Source: Styela clava (lineage: Eukaryota > Chordata > Ascidiacea > Stolidobranchia > Styelidae). From it: a stretch of 64,000 bases of DNA. The notes under the pieces were generated by a model. That model searched no databases. It had not been told where the DNA came from and saw only the letters and a list, made by a program, of their open reading frames with translations. This document shows, one piece after another, positions 54,602-64,000 of this stretch; within the stretch, counting starts at the first letter, position 1; each line of letters begins with the position of its first letter. A program made the position numbers and the translations under genes. The stretch lies in the NCBI RefSeq assembly GCF_964204865.1, contig NC_135251.1, positions 7,440,001-7,504,000 of the forward strand. The letters are read 5' to 3'.

Positions 54602-54854
54602 AAACTTCATGGAACCCGAAGAAATAAACACCAGCGAGATGTCAAACAAAAGAAGTCTGAAAAGTCGGCCCTCTCAAAACATGCTCTTCCTACAGATCAC
54701 AGAATTGACTGGGAAAACAGCAGGATACTAGAGAATAAAACTCATTACAGAAGAAGACATTTTCTCGAATCTTATCACATTACCAAAGAAAAGAACTCTA
54801 TGAACGATAAAGAAACTACCTTGTTCCCGCCTGTATATAAGTTATTGTTTAGAT
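54602..54854 (+). pseudogene. GIY-YIG-type retroelement remnant (Penelope-like?)
   Basis: A frame without stops from 54602 reads HQRDVKQKKSEKSALSKHAL, then PTDHRIDWENSRIL, HYRRRHFLESYHI and LFPPVYKLL. The pattern R..H.RDV..KSALS.H....H.IDW.N..IL...Y..R..LES is that of the C-terminal GIY-YIG endonuclease part of Penelope-like and related retroelement proteins. The reverse transcriptase is missing, and a hAT element interrupts the right side at 54855. Confidence 0.6.
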
Positions 54855-55675
54855 CAGGGTTTCTCAACCTGGGGTTCGCGAACCCCCAGGGGTTAACGAG
54901 AAGATTTACAGGGGTACTTGGATGACAGCCGATGTTTTGTATGTTGCTGTTTTTATTACTACCATGAAAAAAATGCGTGTCCATTGAAACTAGACGCCGA
55001 TTGAAACGTAGATTTTCCCTGATCTTGCGTTGTTGTGATTATGACGCAACAATGTAAAATTCAAGGCTTTGCGTACAAACTGTGAAATCTCTAGAGACAG
55101 CGTGCTGCGAGCATTGGAGAAGTGGTTATGCTTATTGTAACTTGGAAGAGATTTTAGGAATTCATTAGTTAGGCGGACGACAATGGCAATAATATCAACA
55201 TGACGATTTAATTTAGTTACATATGGTCAATAAATTGGTGTTGCAACAAATTGTTAGTTAATATATCAGTATATCTAGTCTTACCATACGTTCCGCTTTA
55301 GGCGGGACAGTCCCGCTTTTCATCGTTTTGTCCCGCCGTCCCGATAAGTCAGCCAAAAGTCCTATTTTTCGAACTGAACCCGATATTTTGACAGAGAATA
55401 TGCGCATGAAATTTCGATAACAATATAGTCAATAAAGACAGCCGAGACAGCTTTAAATGTAGGAATGTAGGCCTATGTAGTAAAATCGGAAAATGTGAAG
55501 TTATAAAATCACAGCTAAGGGGTCGTTGTCTTTCGAGGCGTCCCGATTCGAAGTCACAAAAATATGGTAACCCTAAGTATATCACAACTTTGTTCGGCGT
55601 CCGATTACCGGGGGTTCGCGTTGATTGTTTCGTGACTCTAGGGTACTTGACAGAAAAAAAGGTTGAGAACCCCTG
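54855..55675. mobile_element. hAT non-autonomous element (GGTTCGCGAACCCC family), with nested insertion
   Basis: CAGGGTTTCTCAACCTGGGG with GGTTCGCGAACCCCC mirrors GGTTGAGAACCCCTG with GGGGGTTCGCG. Flanks GTTTAGAT and GTTACTTA match poorly. A 300-bp element is nested at 55276-55575. Confidence 0.8.
55276..55575. mobile_element. 300-bp hAT-type element nested in a hAT element
   Basis: TAGTCTTACCATACG mirrors ATATGGTAACCCTA. Exact duplication AGTATATC flanks it (55268-55275, 55576-55583). GTCCCGC words are repeated near the left end, and GCGTCCCGATTCG near the right. Confidence 0.88.
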
Positions 55676-55676
55676 G

Positions 55677-56080
55677 TTACTTATCGATCTTAAGATCGGT
55701 AAGTATATTGATAGGTATTTGTATGTCTGTCTGTCTGTCTGTGTGTGTGTGTGTGTGTCTGTTAGATGCACGCGATATCTCACGAAAGCGAGATTGAACC
55801 TGCTCCAGATTTTGCATGTGCATTCATCTTATCTCGGACCAGAAGCCTATTGATTTTGGGCGAATTATGTCCTATAATTAGCGAGTTATCAATCAATTAT
55901 TGATATAGTGATCTAGATTTTTGTGAAGCGAGAGAATTTTGAAACCCGCCGAGTGTGTGTGTGCGATGCGCAGTGCGCAAGTTACAAGAGCGGATGAATC
56001 GAAACTGCAGTTTCTGTTTTTGGGGATCCCCTAACTATCGATCGATAAGTCTTCGGTTTCCAACCGATATTCTCGTTTAG
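55677..56080 (+). repeat. Dispersed repeat family X (longest copy)
   Basis: ACTTATCGATCTTAAGATCG, a TCTG/GT microsatellite at 55724-55761, CACGCGATATCTCACGAAAG, GGGGATCCCCTAACTATCGA and CCGATATTCTCGTTTA follow the order seen at 5288-5585. It adds about 100 bases with GATGCGCAGTGCGCAAG. Confidence 0.75.
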
Positions 56081-56399
56081 ATAGTCGCCATATTTGTATT
56101 GGCCTTTTTTAACTAGGTTTATGATTTTGTGTGTTTGTTGCGGGCAAATGATATTTCTCATGTTTTAAACTTTTTCAATAGTTTTGCTCAATTTCCAGAA
56201 TACTCCATTTAAATTAGTGTATATTATGGAATTAAAAAAAAACTATTCATCTATTAAGATGACATAATTTATTTTAAGATTCGTCATATTGTAAAAAAAC
56301 AGACAATACACAAGGCAAACGTACAGGACACAAATAAATTCATAAAACATGAACATGTGACACAAAAGCAATCCATGGACAATCTCACCTTGTGATAAT

Positions 56400-56692
56400 A
56401 GAACGGATGTGCAACCTGCGGCTCACAGAAGAAAATTGTGCGCCCACGTCCAATAGCCAATTTTGAATGGTGTGCGCCGCGAAACGAGTTTTTGATTTAC
56501 GTACTTCCAATTCCTTTGCGTTGCAAAGCGTATACTTGAGCTTGTGCAAAACGAACAACGCGAGTCACAAGATCAAAAACCAAACATTTTTGTGACTGCT
56601 ATTGGAAAGCCAACTTTGACCGACGGCGCGGCTCGCGGTTTCACCCAGTTATTTGTATCTGGCCCATCTGCATTGAAGACTGCATACCCCTG
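56400..56692. mobile_element. hAT non-autonomous element, relative of 10891-11257
   Basis: It shares GGATGTGCAACCTGCGGCTC, CAAAGCGTATACTTGAG, TTTCACCCAGTTATTTGTAT and the end GCATACCCCTG with 10891-11257. The left end and the duplication are decayed. Confidence 0.75.
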
Positions 56693-56814
56693 GTATATAA
56701 TATAAGTAAAAAAAACACAACGAGATGGATGCTCTCGAATCAGGCTTCAAGCTTGTGGAAATCGTGATAAAAAATACAATAAAACAATAACGACATTCAC
56801 AAAATTACACTTTG

Positions 56815-57050
56815 GGTGCTCCTGAAGTATGCGAACCAAGATGGCGGACATCCAAACGTAGCATGGGTAACAGGTTAGGGTTAGGCCATAATTTTATTCC
56901 AATTTCCCTTATTTTAGTCCTACTATGAGTTCGAAGACTAGCCAAGTGCCTCTCGTAGTATTTGTACCTAAAATTATGGCCTAAACCTAACCTAGTACAC
57001 ATATTACATTCCGATGTCCGCCATCTTGGTTCGCATACTTCAGGAGCCCC
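56815..57050. mobile_element. Palindromic MITE, long form
   Basis: GGTGCTCCTGAAGTATGCG mirrors CGCATACTTCAGGAGCCCC. Exact duplication ACACTTTG flanks it (56807-56814, 57051-57058). Both CCAAGATGGCGGAC and GTCCGCCATCTTGG are intact. Confidence 0.95.
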
Positions 57051-57637
57051 ACACTTTGTGTTCAATAATATACTTTGTGACGCCAGAATATGAAATATGC
57101 GCATAATGGGGATATGCTATATGCCATGAATGTTTCTCAGAGCACCGATTTCCTTGTTCATTTCCGTACCAATGATCAATCAGCAATAAGTCAACGATGG
57201 CGTAAAAATGGCACCTTAAACACCATTTTTGCCTAGACAAATATTCGAGTTAGATAAGAACTCAAGATAGTTAAATATCATTGACAAAGGACTGATGAGA
57301 ATTTTTTTTTTTCATATTTATCCCGGGGAGGGAAAGTGCACGTAACAATGCGAGGAACCCCGCCTCTCACCTGGTCACAAGTCTATGTCAACCGGGAATA
57401 TTCAACAAGTTTTTAATCCAGATGCAGGGTCTTGTCATTTTGTTGTCGCTGACACGTTAACTTTATAGCTTATTTGCGGCCCCACGTCTATTGCAGTTGA
57501 ATTATTGTATTTCTGTTATTTTTATATCTCTCAATTGATTTATTTTTCATGTTTTTTTGCACAATATTTCATGCACGGCAGAAATAAATATCTAAATCTG
57601 ATCAGGGTCTAATGTAGTTAAATACCACAAGTACTTA

Positions 57638-57955
57638 CAGGGAGTCCCGACTTACGACGTTGTTCCGTTCTCGAGACGCGGTGTAACCCGAATTTCAGTG
57701 TAAGTCGGAACATTATACTGTACAGTTCATAAATCACTTTATACATATCGTACTGTATTGCAATGTATGGTACTGTAATAAAATGTACAAATAATGCAAA
57801 AGAGTACTTTATTAAAAAAAAAGAAAACAATTCCATATCACATGAATAAAAGCAAATACTGTACAGTACAGCATTATCTTTTATATTTTTTATGAAGTGC
57901 GTTCGTAACCTCTAAACAGCGTAAGTCGCGACCGTCGAAACCCGAGGACTCCCTG
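57638..57955. mobile_element. Mariner-like MITE (CAGGGAGTCC ends)
   Basis: CAGGGAGTCCCGACTTACGA mirrors the right end with GTAAGTCGCGACCGTCG and GGACTCCCTG. TA lies on both sides (57636-57637, 57956-57957), as for the Tc1/mariner/pogo group. No coding capacity. Confidence 0.88.
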
Positions 57956-58439
57956 TATATTGGACTTGGCGTAACAGTCTTTGCATATGCCATATCTGAT
58001 TCTAACCTGAATGCAAAGACCTGGCAAAGAAAAAGCCTTAAACCGACCAAAGATTACATGAACCACCCCACGGCGGCTAATTTGATCTTCGTTAATAATC
58101 ATTGCTAATAAATTAAAACACTTAATTGAGTACGAGTAATTTCATTTACACGACTGGAGTGACTTCAGTCAATCAAACAATTTTATTATGCTCACTTTGA
58201 CATAGCACAAAACAACAACCAACAGAATGCAGAGGGCCTGGAGGATGGGCATAATTTACAGACAAAGTTAAAAAACTTACAAGTACACACCCGTCCTCCA
58301 AAATCAGTTTGAGAACATCATTAAATAAACATACACGGTATAAAATTAGGCAATAATTTTGAAATGTGAAACAATGAAAACTTCAGCAAACTGTGCGGGT
58401 CCGAAAGATGCGTAGTCGACTTTGACTTTTTAGTCTCTA

Positions 58440-59278
58440 ATGAATGGCGCCTTCGGTTTAACTCAAGTAGAGTCAATAACTCAAGTCTGCTTAACACCGG
58501 CCCGAGTTATAGCCCGGTTCAACGCTTTATCTCTTTGTTGCTTGCCGCCTCATTCCTTGTGCATTAGAGATAGAGCTGTATTCGATAAATTAGCGGTTCT
58601 GAGTGTGTGCGCCGCGGCGCACTGGGCCTACATGTTTGCAAACTTTAAAAAGCATAAAGTACACAATACCTATGATAAAATTGAGTTTTATTTAAAGGCA
58701 ACATTTTTTTTACCGTGTCCGTGCGACGTGAGTTTTTTTCCCTGATAATTTGGTGCAACACGAAAAAACTTACTGATTGTTTCCGTGTCTTGAGTACAAC
58801 TCCAACCAAGTCAATTAGTCAAGTGTGTCCAATTCCCGGCGCAAGTTATATTCCTGTTCATCGGACTATCTTTATTTGCTGACTCATTTCATTAAGATAA
58901 CTCCAGATGGCGCACAGACTGAACATAGTATGTGTACAAGGTTAGAGTTCAGGTTGTGCGTCATCTTGGTACACATACTCCGGGAGCGCCCTCTAGCCTT
59001 TGCTGAATGGTGATTCAAATCTCCCAAACACTGATTTAATATTGTTCTCAAGTTGATGCCTTGTGCAGCGGGGTATATTTTCGCTGTTTCTCCATTCATT
59101 GTGTATTAGAGAATAATATGGATTTGCTAAATCATTCATCTGTTATTGCTTGTCACGCTTGAAACACTTTTGAAACTTTCCGATTGTGTCCAATTGGTCA
59201 AGTCTACCCAATAACGGCCAAAGTTATAACTCTTTTCAGTGGGTTATCCATTAATTAATCGCTCGCAACCTACCTCAT
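58440..59278 (-). repeat. Degenerate tandem copies of the POMK 3' end region
   Basis: Blocks near 58480-58590, 58800-58890, 59080-59130 and 59185-59310 share CAATTRGTCAAGT, CGGCCAAAGTTATA-like, CTCATTCATTGTGTATTAGA and TATGGATTTGCTAAAT words. The last copy includes the POMK stop codon. A truncated short MITE (58899-58989) interrupts one copy. Confidence 0.7.
58899..58989. mobile_element. Palindromic MITE, short form, left end missing
   Basis: CCAGATGGCGCACAGACTGA, GGTTAGAGTTCAGGTTGTGC and the intact right end ACATACTCCGGGAGCGCC match the short subfamily at 48402. Confidence 0.85.
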
Positions 59279-59283
59279 TTATT
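59278..59283 (-). terminator. AATAAA overlapping the POMK stop codon
   Basis: On the minus strand CAATAAATG holds both the in-frame TAA and the hexamer AATAAA. As a poly(A) signal it would leave a very short 3' UTR. Confidence 0.4.
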
Positions 59284-62200
59284 GTGTATTAAAGGTTAAT
59301 TTGGATTTGCTAAATTTTCGTGTTTGAAACTCTTTCAAAACTTTCAAATATTCAATAAAAACATCTCTCGCTATTGGCCTTAACTTTGGATCCAAATTTT
59401 TACATTTTTGATGAATAATTTCTAATTCTTTCATTATAAATTCTTCCAGTTTTGATACTTCCATTAATTTTCTTGTAATGTCCAGAATCTTCCAAATATC
59501 AGATTTTTCATCGACAGGTTTGCATGGCTCTTTGTTTTTGTATTCCTCGGCTGTGTATCTCTGCTCAGGTGGTATGAAATCAGGCTGTTTCATTATTCCA
59601 CCTATCTCCCGGCTGTAAAGTTGGATAAATCGTTAGATTCGCTTAAATAAAGGATTTTGCCATGGATAGGATTTACATATTTATCCCTGGCGATGGAAGC
59701 CAGTAACACTACAACAATATAATATTGAAACGATCGTTATGTACACTGACGTCTCCAATGACAGTATGAAAAAATACAACTAGAAACCCTGCTAAATCGC
59801 TTAAAAACAGTGAAAACCCGTCTAAAAACACTAGAAACTAAAACCTTCACAACTTACTCAAGAAAATCGGTGATGTATTTTCTCGATCACCTGGACCTTC
59901 TTTAACAGAACGCCACTCATGCAACATAATAATAGTCTGATTAGAACGGTAAATTCTCGTTATCACGACGAGTACTGCTGGTATCTTTAGGCCACCCTCG
60001 ATTGGTCGTGAAGTATAGCGTCATCTCAGTATGTAGGATAGGATTTACATATTTATTTCGGAGTCGAGCAATCCTCTTACACATAACCATCCCCGCATGT
60101 GATTCGAACAGTGTAATCAGAGAGGTGTGGTGACCAGAGCTTATATAAGATCTTGTTTATAGCGCAAATTATAGCATAATCGAAAAATAATTTTATAATA
60201 TAATCGGATTATTTGTTTCCCTGTTTGCTAGTTTCCAATTTTAAATAAAGCAGAAGGATTGGTTTTTAGAATCGTCTCGTAAAACCGATATAAAAGAGTT
60301 GACAATTATCAATATTGAAGACGGGATGTATGCACAAGACCAGGGTTCGGCAACCTTTTGTCGCTTGTGGGCCAAAATTGTGGGTTACAAGTCTTCGGCG
60401 GGCAGCACATATTTTTTGAAAGTTGAAAACCGAACGGATACTCTTAATAATAAAAAATCAAGCAGTGATACGGGACTGGCCCGCGGGCCGTAGGCTGTCG
60501 ACCCCTGCACAAGACCATACTGGCCTAAAACATAAATGTGTGGCATGCACCCCTTTTTAATAAGTATAAAAAGCAATAAATCAAATACGCATAATTTGGT
60601 CACTTATACCGACAGGCATGGTAACAATGGTGAAGTATACAAAACTGTTTCTACAGAGGAATTCGTAAGACAAGACCAACATCTATAAACAGAGACAATA
60701 CACAACGTCAAATACACTACATGTGTACATGAAAATAAAATTGAAAATTTGGACGTAAATACAACCCTCTTGAGTCATGATACCGTATACTATGAATGAG
60801 GGAATAGTCAAGTTTAAAAGGTAAGTGTGCTATTTCTTACGCAAGAATTAAGAAACTACTCCAACTTACTGGCATGTAGCGTATTCTCCATTCTTCTTGT
60901 CCACCTGTGGTATCTCGTCTACATCACTCATGAATAAAGAATGGTCTTTGGTAACGATGAATTGATTGAATGCCTGCGGTGACAAGAAATATCGAAGAGA
61001 CTAATTTCGAAATAAGTTCCAGCGCGCGATAATTTAGTTTTTATGTTCTATTCAATATGATGATGATGACCCGAAACAATTTTTATCGTTTATTTGGGAT
61101 TTATTTGAGTCATACAATTCAGATAAACAGCCTGCATTTTGCGCATGTACTGCATAGTATTCGATCTGTTTAAAACACAACAGGCGCTGCATGAAACTTG
61201 CTCAAGGAAAAACTTTGGGGCATGTTATTAAATTCACTCGACATCAGACATGATTGACAACTCGAGACGTGGCGATCGACCGGTCGATTGCGATCGACGT
61301 GTTGGCCACACCTGCTCTAGCGTTTAAAAAAATACAAATTCTGTTTTACCTGTGGCAGAAAATGGAGATCACAGTGCAGCCTCGGCAACCCGAGTCCATG
61401 ATGTAAATAATCGAACGCACCAACGATTTTCGTTGCCCATTCAAATCTTTGCTGTCCACTGTACCTTTTGCTGGAACTGCGTTGACCCCTTTTAAGTATC
61501 TTATTCAAATCTGCGCATTTTTCACAAGATTCCGTTAATACTGTTGAGTTGGGAGGCTCCTCACAGAAGCCTATAACCTGAGAAAAACATTTGTATAAGT
61601 CGGGCTGTTCGAATCGAATAGCAAATTATTCGAATCGGTTGAAAGCGAATTTTCGAATCGCGGCCATCTTGTTTACCTCATTCCACCAATGGTCGAGGTA
61701 AATTTCTTAATTTTTTTCTTATTGAAGCCATATTTTTTAACACAATTCTGACATATGACTCTTTTCTGTATTGAGGTATTGATGAAAGCGTGTTTTTTTA
61801 TTGTCAGTGATGTATTCTATGTTTTCAGTAATTCATGTGTCTGGAGGACCTAAAATAATAAAAAAGTTACATACAATTTCATACCCTCCAAGTATTTAAG
61901 ATTCGATTCAAAAAAATTATTCGATTCGATCCTGAAATCATCAGGTATTCGAAAATGCCCAGCCCTATGTATAAGTAGAGAATTTCATGCGGTTCTCAAA
62001 CGTTGAGGCTCTCACCACAAGGGGGTGTAGACAATTTTTTGATGGGGAGTGAAGCTTAATAATTGTTAGATTTGATCTTGCCCGCCCTATTCTGACTATT
62101 AACACTTTTTATTTGGATTTTTACGTTCCATTCACGTATTTTCAACGCGCTATTTGAATAAAACATACTTTCGCCTTACTATATCTTATTTGTAGCACAT

Positions 62201-63392
62201 TATTAGCTAGTTATTTTTGAGGTGGGGCGCAAAACTTTGGAAATTCTAAAAGGTGACACTGATTAAAATGTTTGAAAACCATTGGTTTAGGCATTTCGCG
62301 AAAAAAATGAATGCAGATCCCAATTCCTTGCTTACCGTTCTTATGACAACTTTAACTAATCACCCCAAGTTTTGAGTTATTTTAATTTAAAAAGACAAAA
62401 CTTGAATTGTTTTGGAAAGACCTCAGGGTAAATAAAATAAATGTTTTCTGATTTTTAATATGACGCGAATTCACGCATTTTGCTCCAAATAAGGCGCTAT
62501 GAATAGAGCAACTGACTAGTTCCAGTGGTTCTCAAACGAGAGGCGCGCCCCGCAAATAGGGCGTAGAGAATATTTTGAGAGGGCGTGAAGCTAATAAAAA
62601 TATTTGAGATTTGATCTTGCCCGCATTATTTAGTTATTTACGTTCCATCCACGTATTTTCATCATTATTTTTTTGAAAAGGACATATTTTCGATCTACTT
62701 TCTCTTATTTGTTGGGTTCTTTTTGAGGTGGGTGCGAGACTTAGCAATTTTTAAAAAAGGGGCGCGGCTTTAAAAAGTTTAAGAATCACCGAGTTAAACT
62801 ACATGTAAGAAGCGGTGTGTAAAAATTTGAGCTTATAGAATAGTAACGATATTCAGTTTGAATATTTGTGTTTGTTTCAGTATTCATTTTGATTTCGAAT
62901 GTAACTATTAGAATATACCAGGTTGTTAAACGCCAAATCTTGAATATCCACGCTTCCACTTAAAAAATTTCAAATTGTTACTCCCCAGTTAGGTAACTTT
63001 AAAAATCGGGCAACTAACTTTTCAGCCGCGTGACTCTGAAAATCTGGCAACACACTTTACATTCACGCGACTCTGAACATCTGGCAACATACTTTTCAGC
63101 CGCGTGACTCCGAGAATCTGGCAACACACTTTCCAGTCACGCGGCTCTGAAAATATGGCAACACTCCTTTCAGTCATGCGACGCTAAAAATCTGGTAACG
63201 TTATTTTCTTAGTCATAAAGACTTGCCAACCTTACCACTTTGAAGACAAAAACTAACCTGTATAACGTATGGCGAAGGCTGAAGCATCAGTAGATTCCGG
63301 TTCCCTTTCATCACTCTATTAGTAATCTCCTCTCTTTCTCTGTTTTTGACAATGGCAAGTTCATACTTGTTGTAGAGAAGTCCAGAACGAAC
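59279..63392 (-). CDS. POMK: Protein O-mannose kinase, last four exons (5' end outside window)
   Basis: Exons on the minus strand: 63392-63258, 61577-61350, 60973-60870, 59612-59279. Junctions are GT..AG and phases agree (0, 0, then 2), giving 266 residues; human POMK has 350, so the N-terminal anchor and first kinase strands are missing beyond 64000. Matches to the human protein in order: VIGFCEE (LLGYCED), FDYLHH (INYLHH), HCDLHFLPQ (MCDSNDLPK, catalytic loop region), SDVDEIP (NDLDALP, metal-binding loop), CHREIGG (GHRELHG), IPPEQ (VAPEQ), DEKSDIWKI (DEKIDIWKI) and LRPIARDV (ERPTAQDV). The enzyme phosphorylates the 6-position of O-mannose on the core M3 glycan of alpha-dystroglycan in the secretory pathway. 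Introns hold TAGGG-type, CAGGG-type and SINE copies plus a minisatellite. Confidence 0.93.
60033..60140 (-). mobile_element. SINE with large internal deletion, POMK intron
   Basis: The tail GTAGGATAGGATTTACATAT is joined directly to GAGTCGAGCAATCCTCTTAC and a decayed head (CATGTGATTCGAACAGTG). Confidence 0.75.
60341..60507. mobile_element. Short hAT non-autonomous element, POMK intron
   Basis: CAGGGTTCGGCAACCTTTTG mirrors GGCTGTCGACCCCTG. Exact duplication CACAAGAC flanks it (60333-60340, 60508-60515). Length 167 bases. Confidence 0.93.
61600..61967. mobile_element. TAGGG-ended hAT element, sister of 40098-40503
   Basis: The start TCGGGCTGTTCGAATCGAAT is slightly decayed; the end GAAAATGCCCAGCCCTA is intact. 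Exact duplication TGTATAAG flanks it (61592-61599, 61968-61975). It lies 22 bases from the POMK exon edge at 61577. Confidence 0.93.
61989..62284 (+). mobile_element. hAT-like element (TTCTCAAAC family), POMK intron
   Basis: CGGTTCTCAAACGTTGAGG, AATTGTTAGATTTGATCTTG, AAAACATACTTTCGCCTTAC and TTTGAAAACCATTGG match the family at 3056-3298, seen here in inverse internal order. Confidence 0.7.
62524..62791 (+). mobile_element. hAT-like element (TTCTCAAAC family), POMK intron
   Basis: CAGTGGTTCTCAAACGAGAG, GAGATTTGATCTTGCCCGC and GTTTAAGAATCACCG. It is the same orientation and family as its neighbour at 61989-62284. Confidence 0.75.
63000..63201. repeat. ~40-bp minisatellite, about five units, POMK intron
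   Basis: Units read roughly ATCTGGCAACACACTTTTCA then GYCGCGTGACTCTGAAA. They alternate between CAGCCGCG and CAGTCACG versions. The block ends about 57 bases before the exon edge at 63258. Confidence 0.92.
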
Positions 63393-63431
63393 CTGTTAAC
63401 ACATATAACGCGTATCGTACACTTTATGGAT

Positions 63432-63608
63432 CGACGGTCGGCGCATCGTGCTAAGCATTAGAAATACACTTGCCGTCGTACATCTGATTACTCCACACAA
63501 GCGCGCGGACATAATTATGTGCGAGAGGATTGCTGGACTTCCGCCGCTGGAGGGTGGTTCTTGCAATTGCTGGTCGATAACGGTTTCCTCTGCCACTAAG
63601 TCCATGTA
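63432..63608 (+). mobile_element. SINE, decayed, POMK intron
   Basis: CGGCGCATCGTGCTAAGCAT, ATACACTTGCCGTCGTACAT and GTGCGAGAGGATTGCTGGAC keep the SINE order; the B box is lost. It ends CACTAAGTCCATG. Confidence 0.85.
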
Positions 63609-63701
63609 TCTGATACAGATTACTGATCAACTATCTTCTGCAGAAAACCCTCGCTGCTAACGCAAATATGTGACATTCGGGAAAAACACCCCGCCACGTG
63701 G

Positions 63702-64000
63702 AGCGGCGGTGTGGCTCAACGGGCTAAGCGTTAGGAATACGCTCGCCACCGCACCTCTAATTACTCTGCGTGGGTTCCTAGGTTCGAACCCATGCAGGGA
63801 TGGTTATGTGCGAGAGGATTGCTGGATTCCTCGCCGTCGTTGGGTGGTTCACGTAACCGCTGGTCGGTTACGGCTTCCTCCATCACCAAGTCCATGCTTC
63901 CGAAAACAAATAATATAACTAATCCCATACCCGACTTGAAATGGTAACCGGACGAGAGGCCGTGGTTCGCCATATGGATAAGCCGTCTTATCGGCTTTCC
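63702..64000 (+). mobile_element. SINE, well preserved, runs off the window
   Basis: The head GCGGCGGTGTGGCTCAACGG, B-box-like GGTTCGAACCC near 63782, CACGTAACCGCTGGTCGGTT and GTCTTATCGGCTTTCC follow the reference copy at 50698-51038 almost base for base. Only the tail is outside the window. Confidence 0.93.

Larger units (their letters stand above)
50152..59278. other. Intergenic region KDSR-POMK (convergent 3' ends)
   Basis: No host gene seen in 9.1 kb. Contents: short MITE (50259-50360), near-complete SINE (50698-51038), tandem units with a Buster-like transposase scrap (51233-52215), SINE split by an 803-bp element (53219-54331), GIY-YIG retroelement remnant (54602-54854), nested hAT pair (54855-55675), family X (55677-56080), hAT (56400-56692), long MITE (56815-57050), mariner-like MITE (57638-57955), and POMK-tail-like repeats (58440-59278). 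Nothing recognisable at 52260-53210 or 56090-56390. Confidence 0.55.

Noticed and set aside
1..64000. CRISPR-like array among the tandem repeats
   Set aside because: The tandem repeats have no unique spacers between constant repeats, and the genome is eukaryotic.

Overview
The window is eukaryotic, AT-rich and dense in transposable elements. Introns are spliceosomal (GT..AG), genes are spaced 5-10 kb apart, and the protein set is typical of bilaterian animals (MTF1, ASTE1, HS2ST1, KDSR, POMK). The proteins resemble chordate orthologues. Candidate splice acceptors just upstream of several start codons would fit a tunicate, where spliced-leader trans-splicing is known, but the species cannot be proven from the sequence. 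I see no bacterial genes, CRISPR array, operon or standalone tRNA/rRNA gene.

Layout. 2-1309 (+): 3' end of an MTF1-like metal-responsive transcription factor. 4840-14418 (+): complete nine-exon Asteroid homologue (ASTE1-like, 755 aa). 20123-20962 (+): single-exon protein with eight C2H2 zinc fingers. 30709-31773 (+): single-exon heparan-sulfate 2-O-sulfotransferase. 41456-42451 (+): single-exon retinol-dehydrogenase-like SDR. 43649-50151 (+): complete eight-exon 3-ketodihydrosphingosine reductase (KDSR, 333 aa). 63392-59279 (-): last four exons of protein O-mannose kinase (POMK); its 5' exons lie beyond the window. I assembled these gene models by eye from reading frame, matched intron phases and remembered orthologues. 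They share no single pathway. MTF1 acts in metal homeostasis, ASTE1 in DNA-end processing, HS2ST and POMK in glycan modification in the secretory pathway, and KDSR in sphingolipid synthesis at the ER.

Most of the rest is repeats. (a) A palindromic MITE family with 8-bp target duplications exists in a long form (about 235 bp) and a short form (about 100 bp); long copies carry two inverted AAGATGGCGG (YY1-like) motifs. (b) A tRNA-derived SINE has a B box and an ATCCT-rich tail. (c) hAT non-autonomous elements come in two groups: CAGGG-ended copies at nnnTAnnn targets (Buster-like) and TAGGG-ended copies. (d) There are mariner-like MITEs with TA target sites. (e) There are remnants of a GIY-YIG retroelement and of a Buster-like transposase. 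(f) There are several minisatellites. Elements are nested, so insertion order can be read in places.

The most interesting observations are transposons that touch splice sites (a SINE tail abutting the ASTE1 exon 4 donor; a MITE duplicating the KDSR exon 2 donor), a 33-bp minisatellite that grew from one arm of a palindromic element, the YY1-like palindromes, the intronless HS2ST gene, and serial hAT insertions at one target. I did not find a clearly new multi-gene system.
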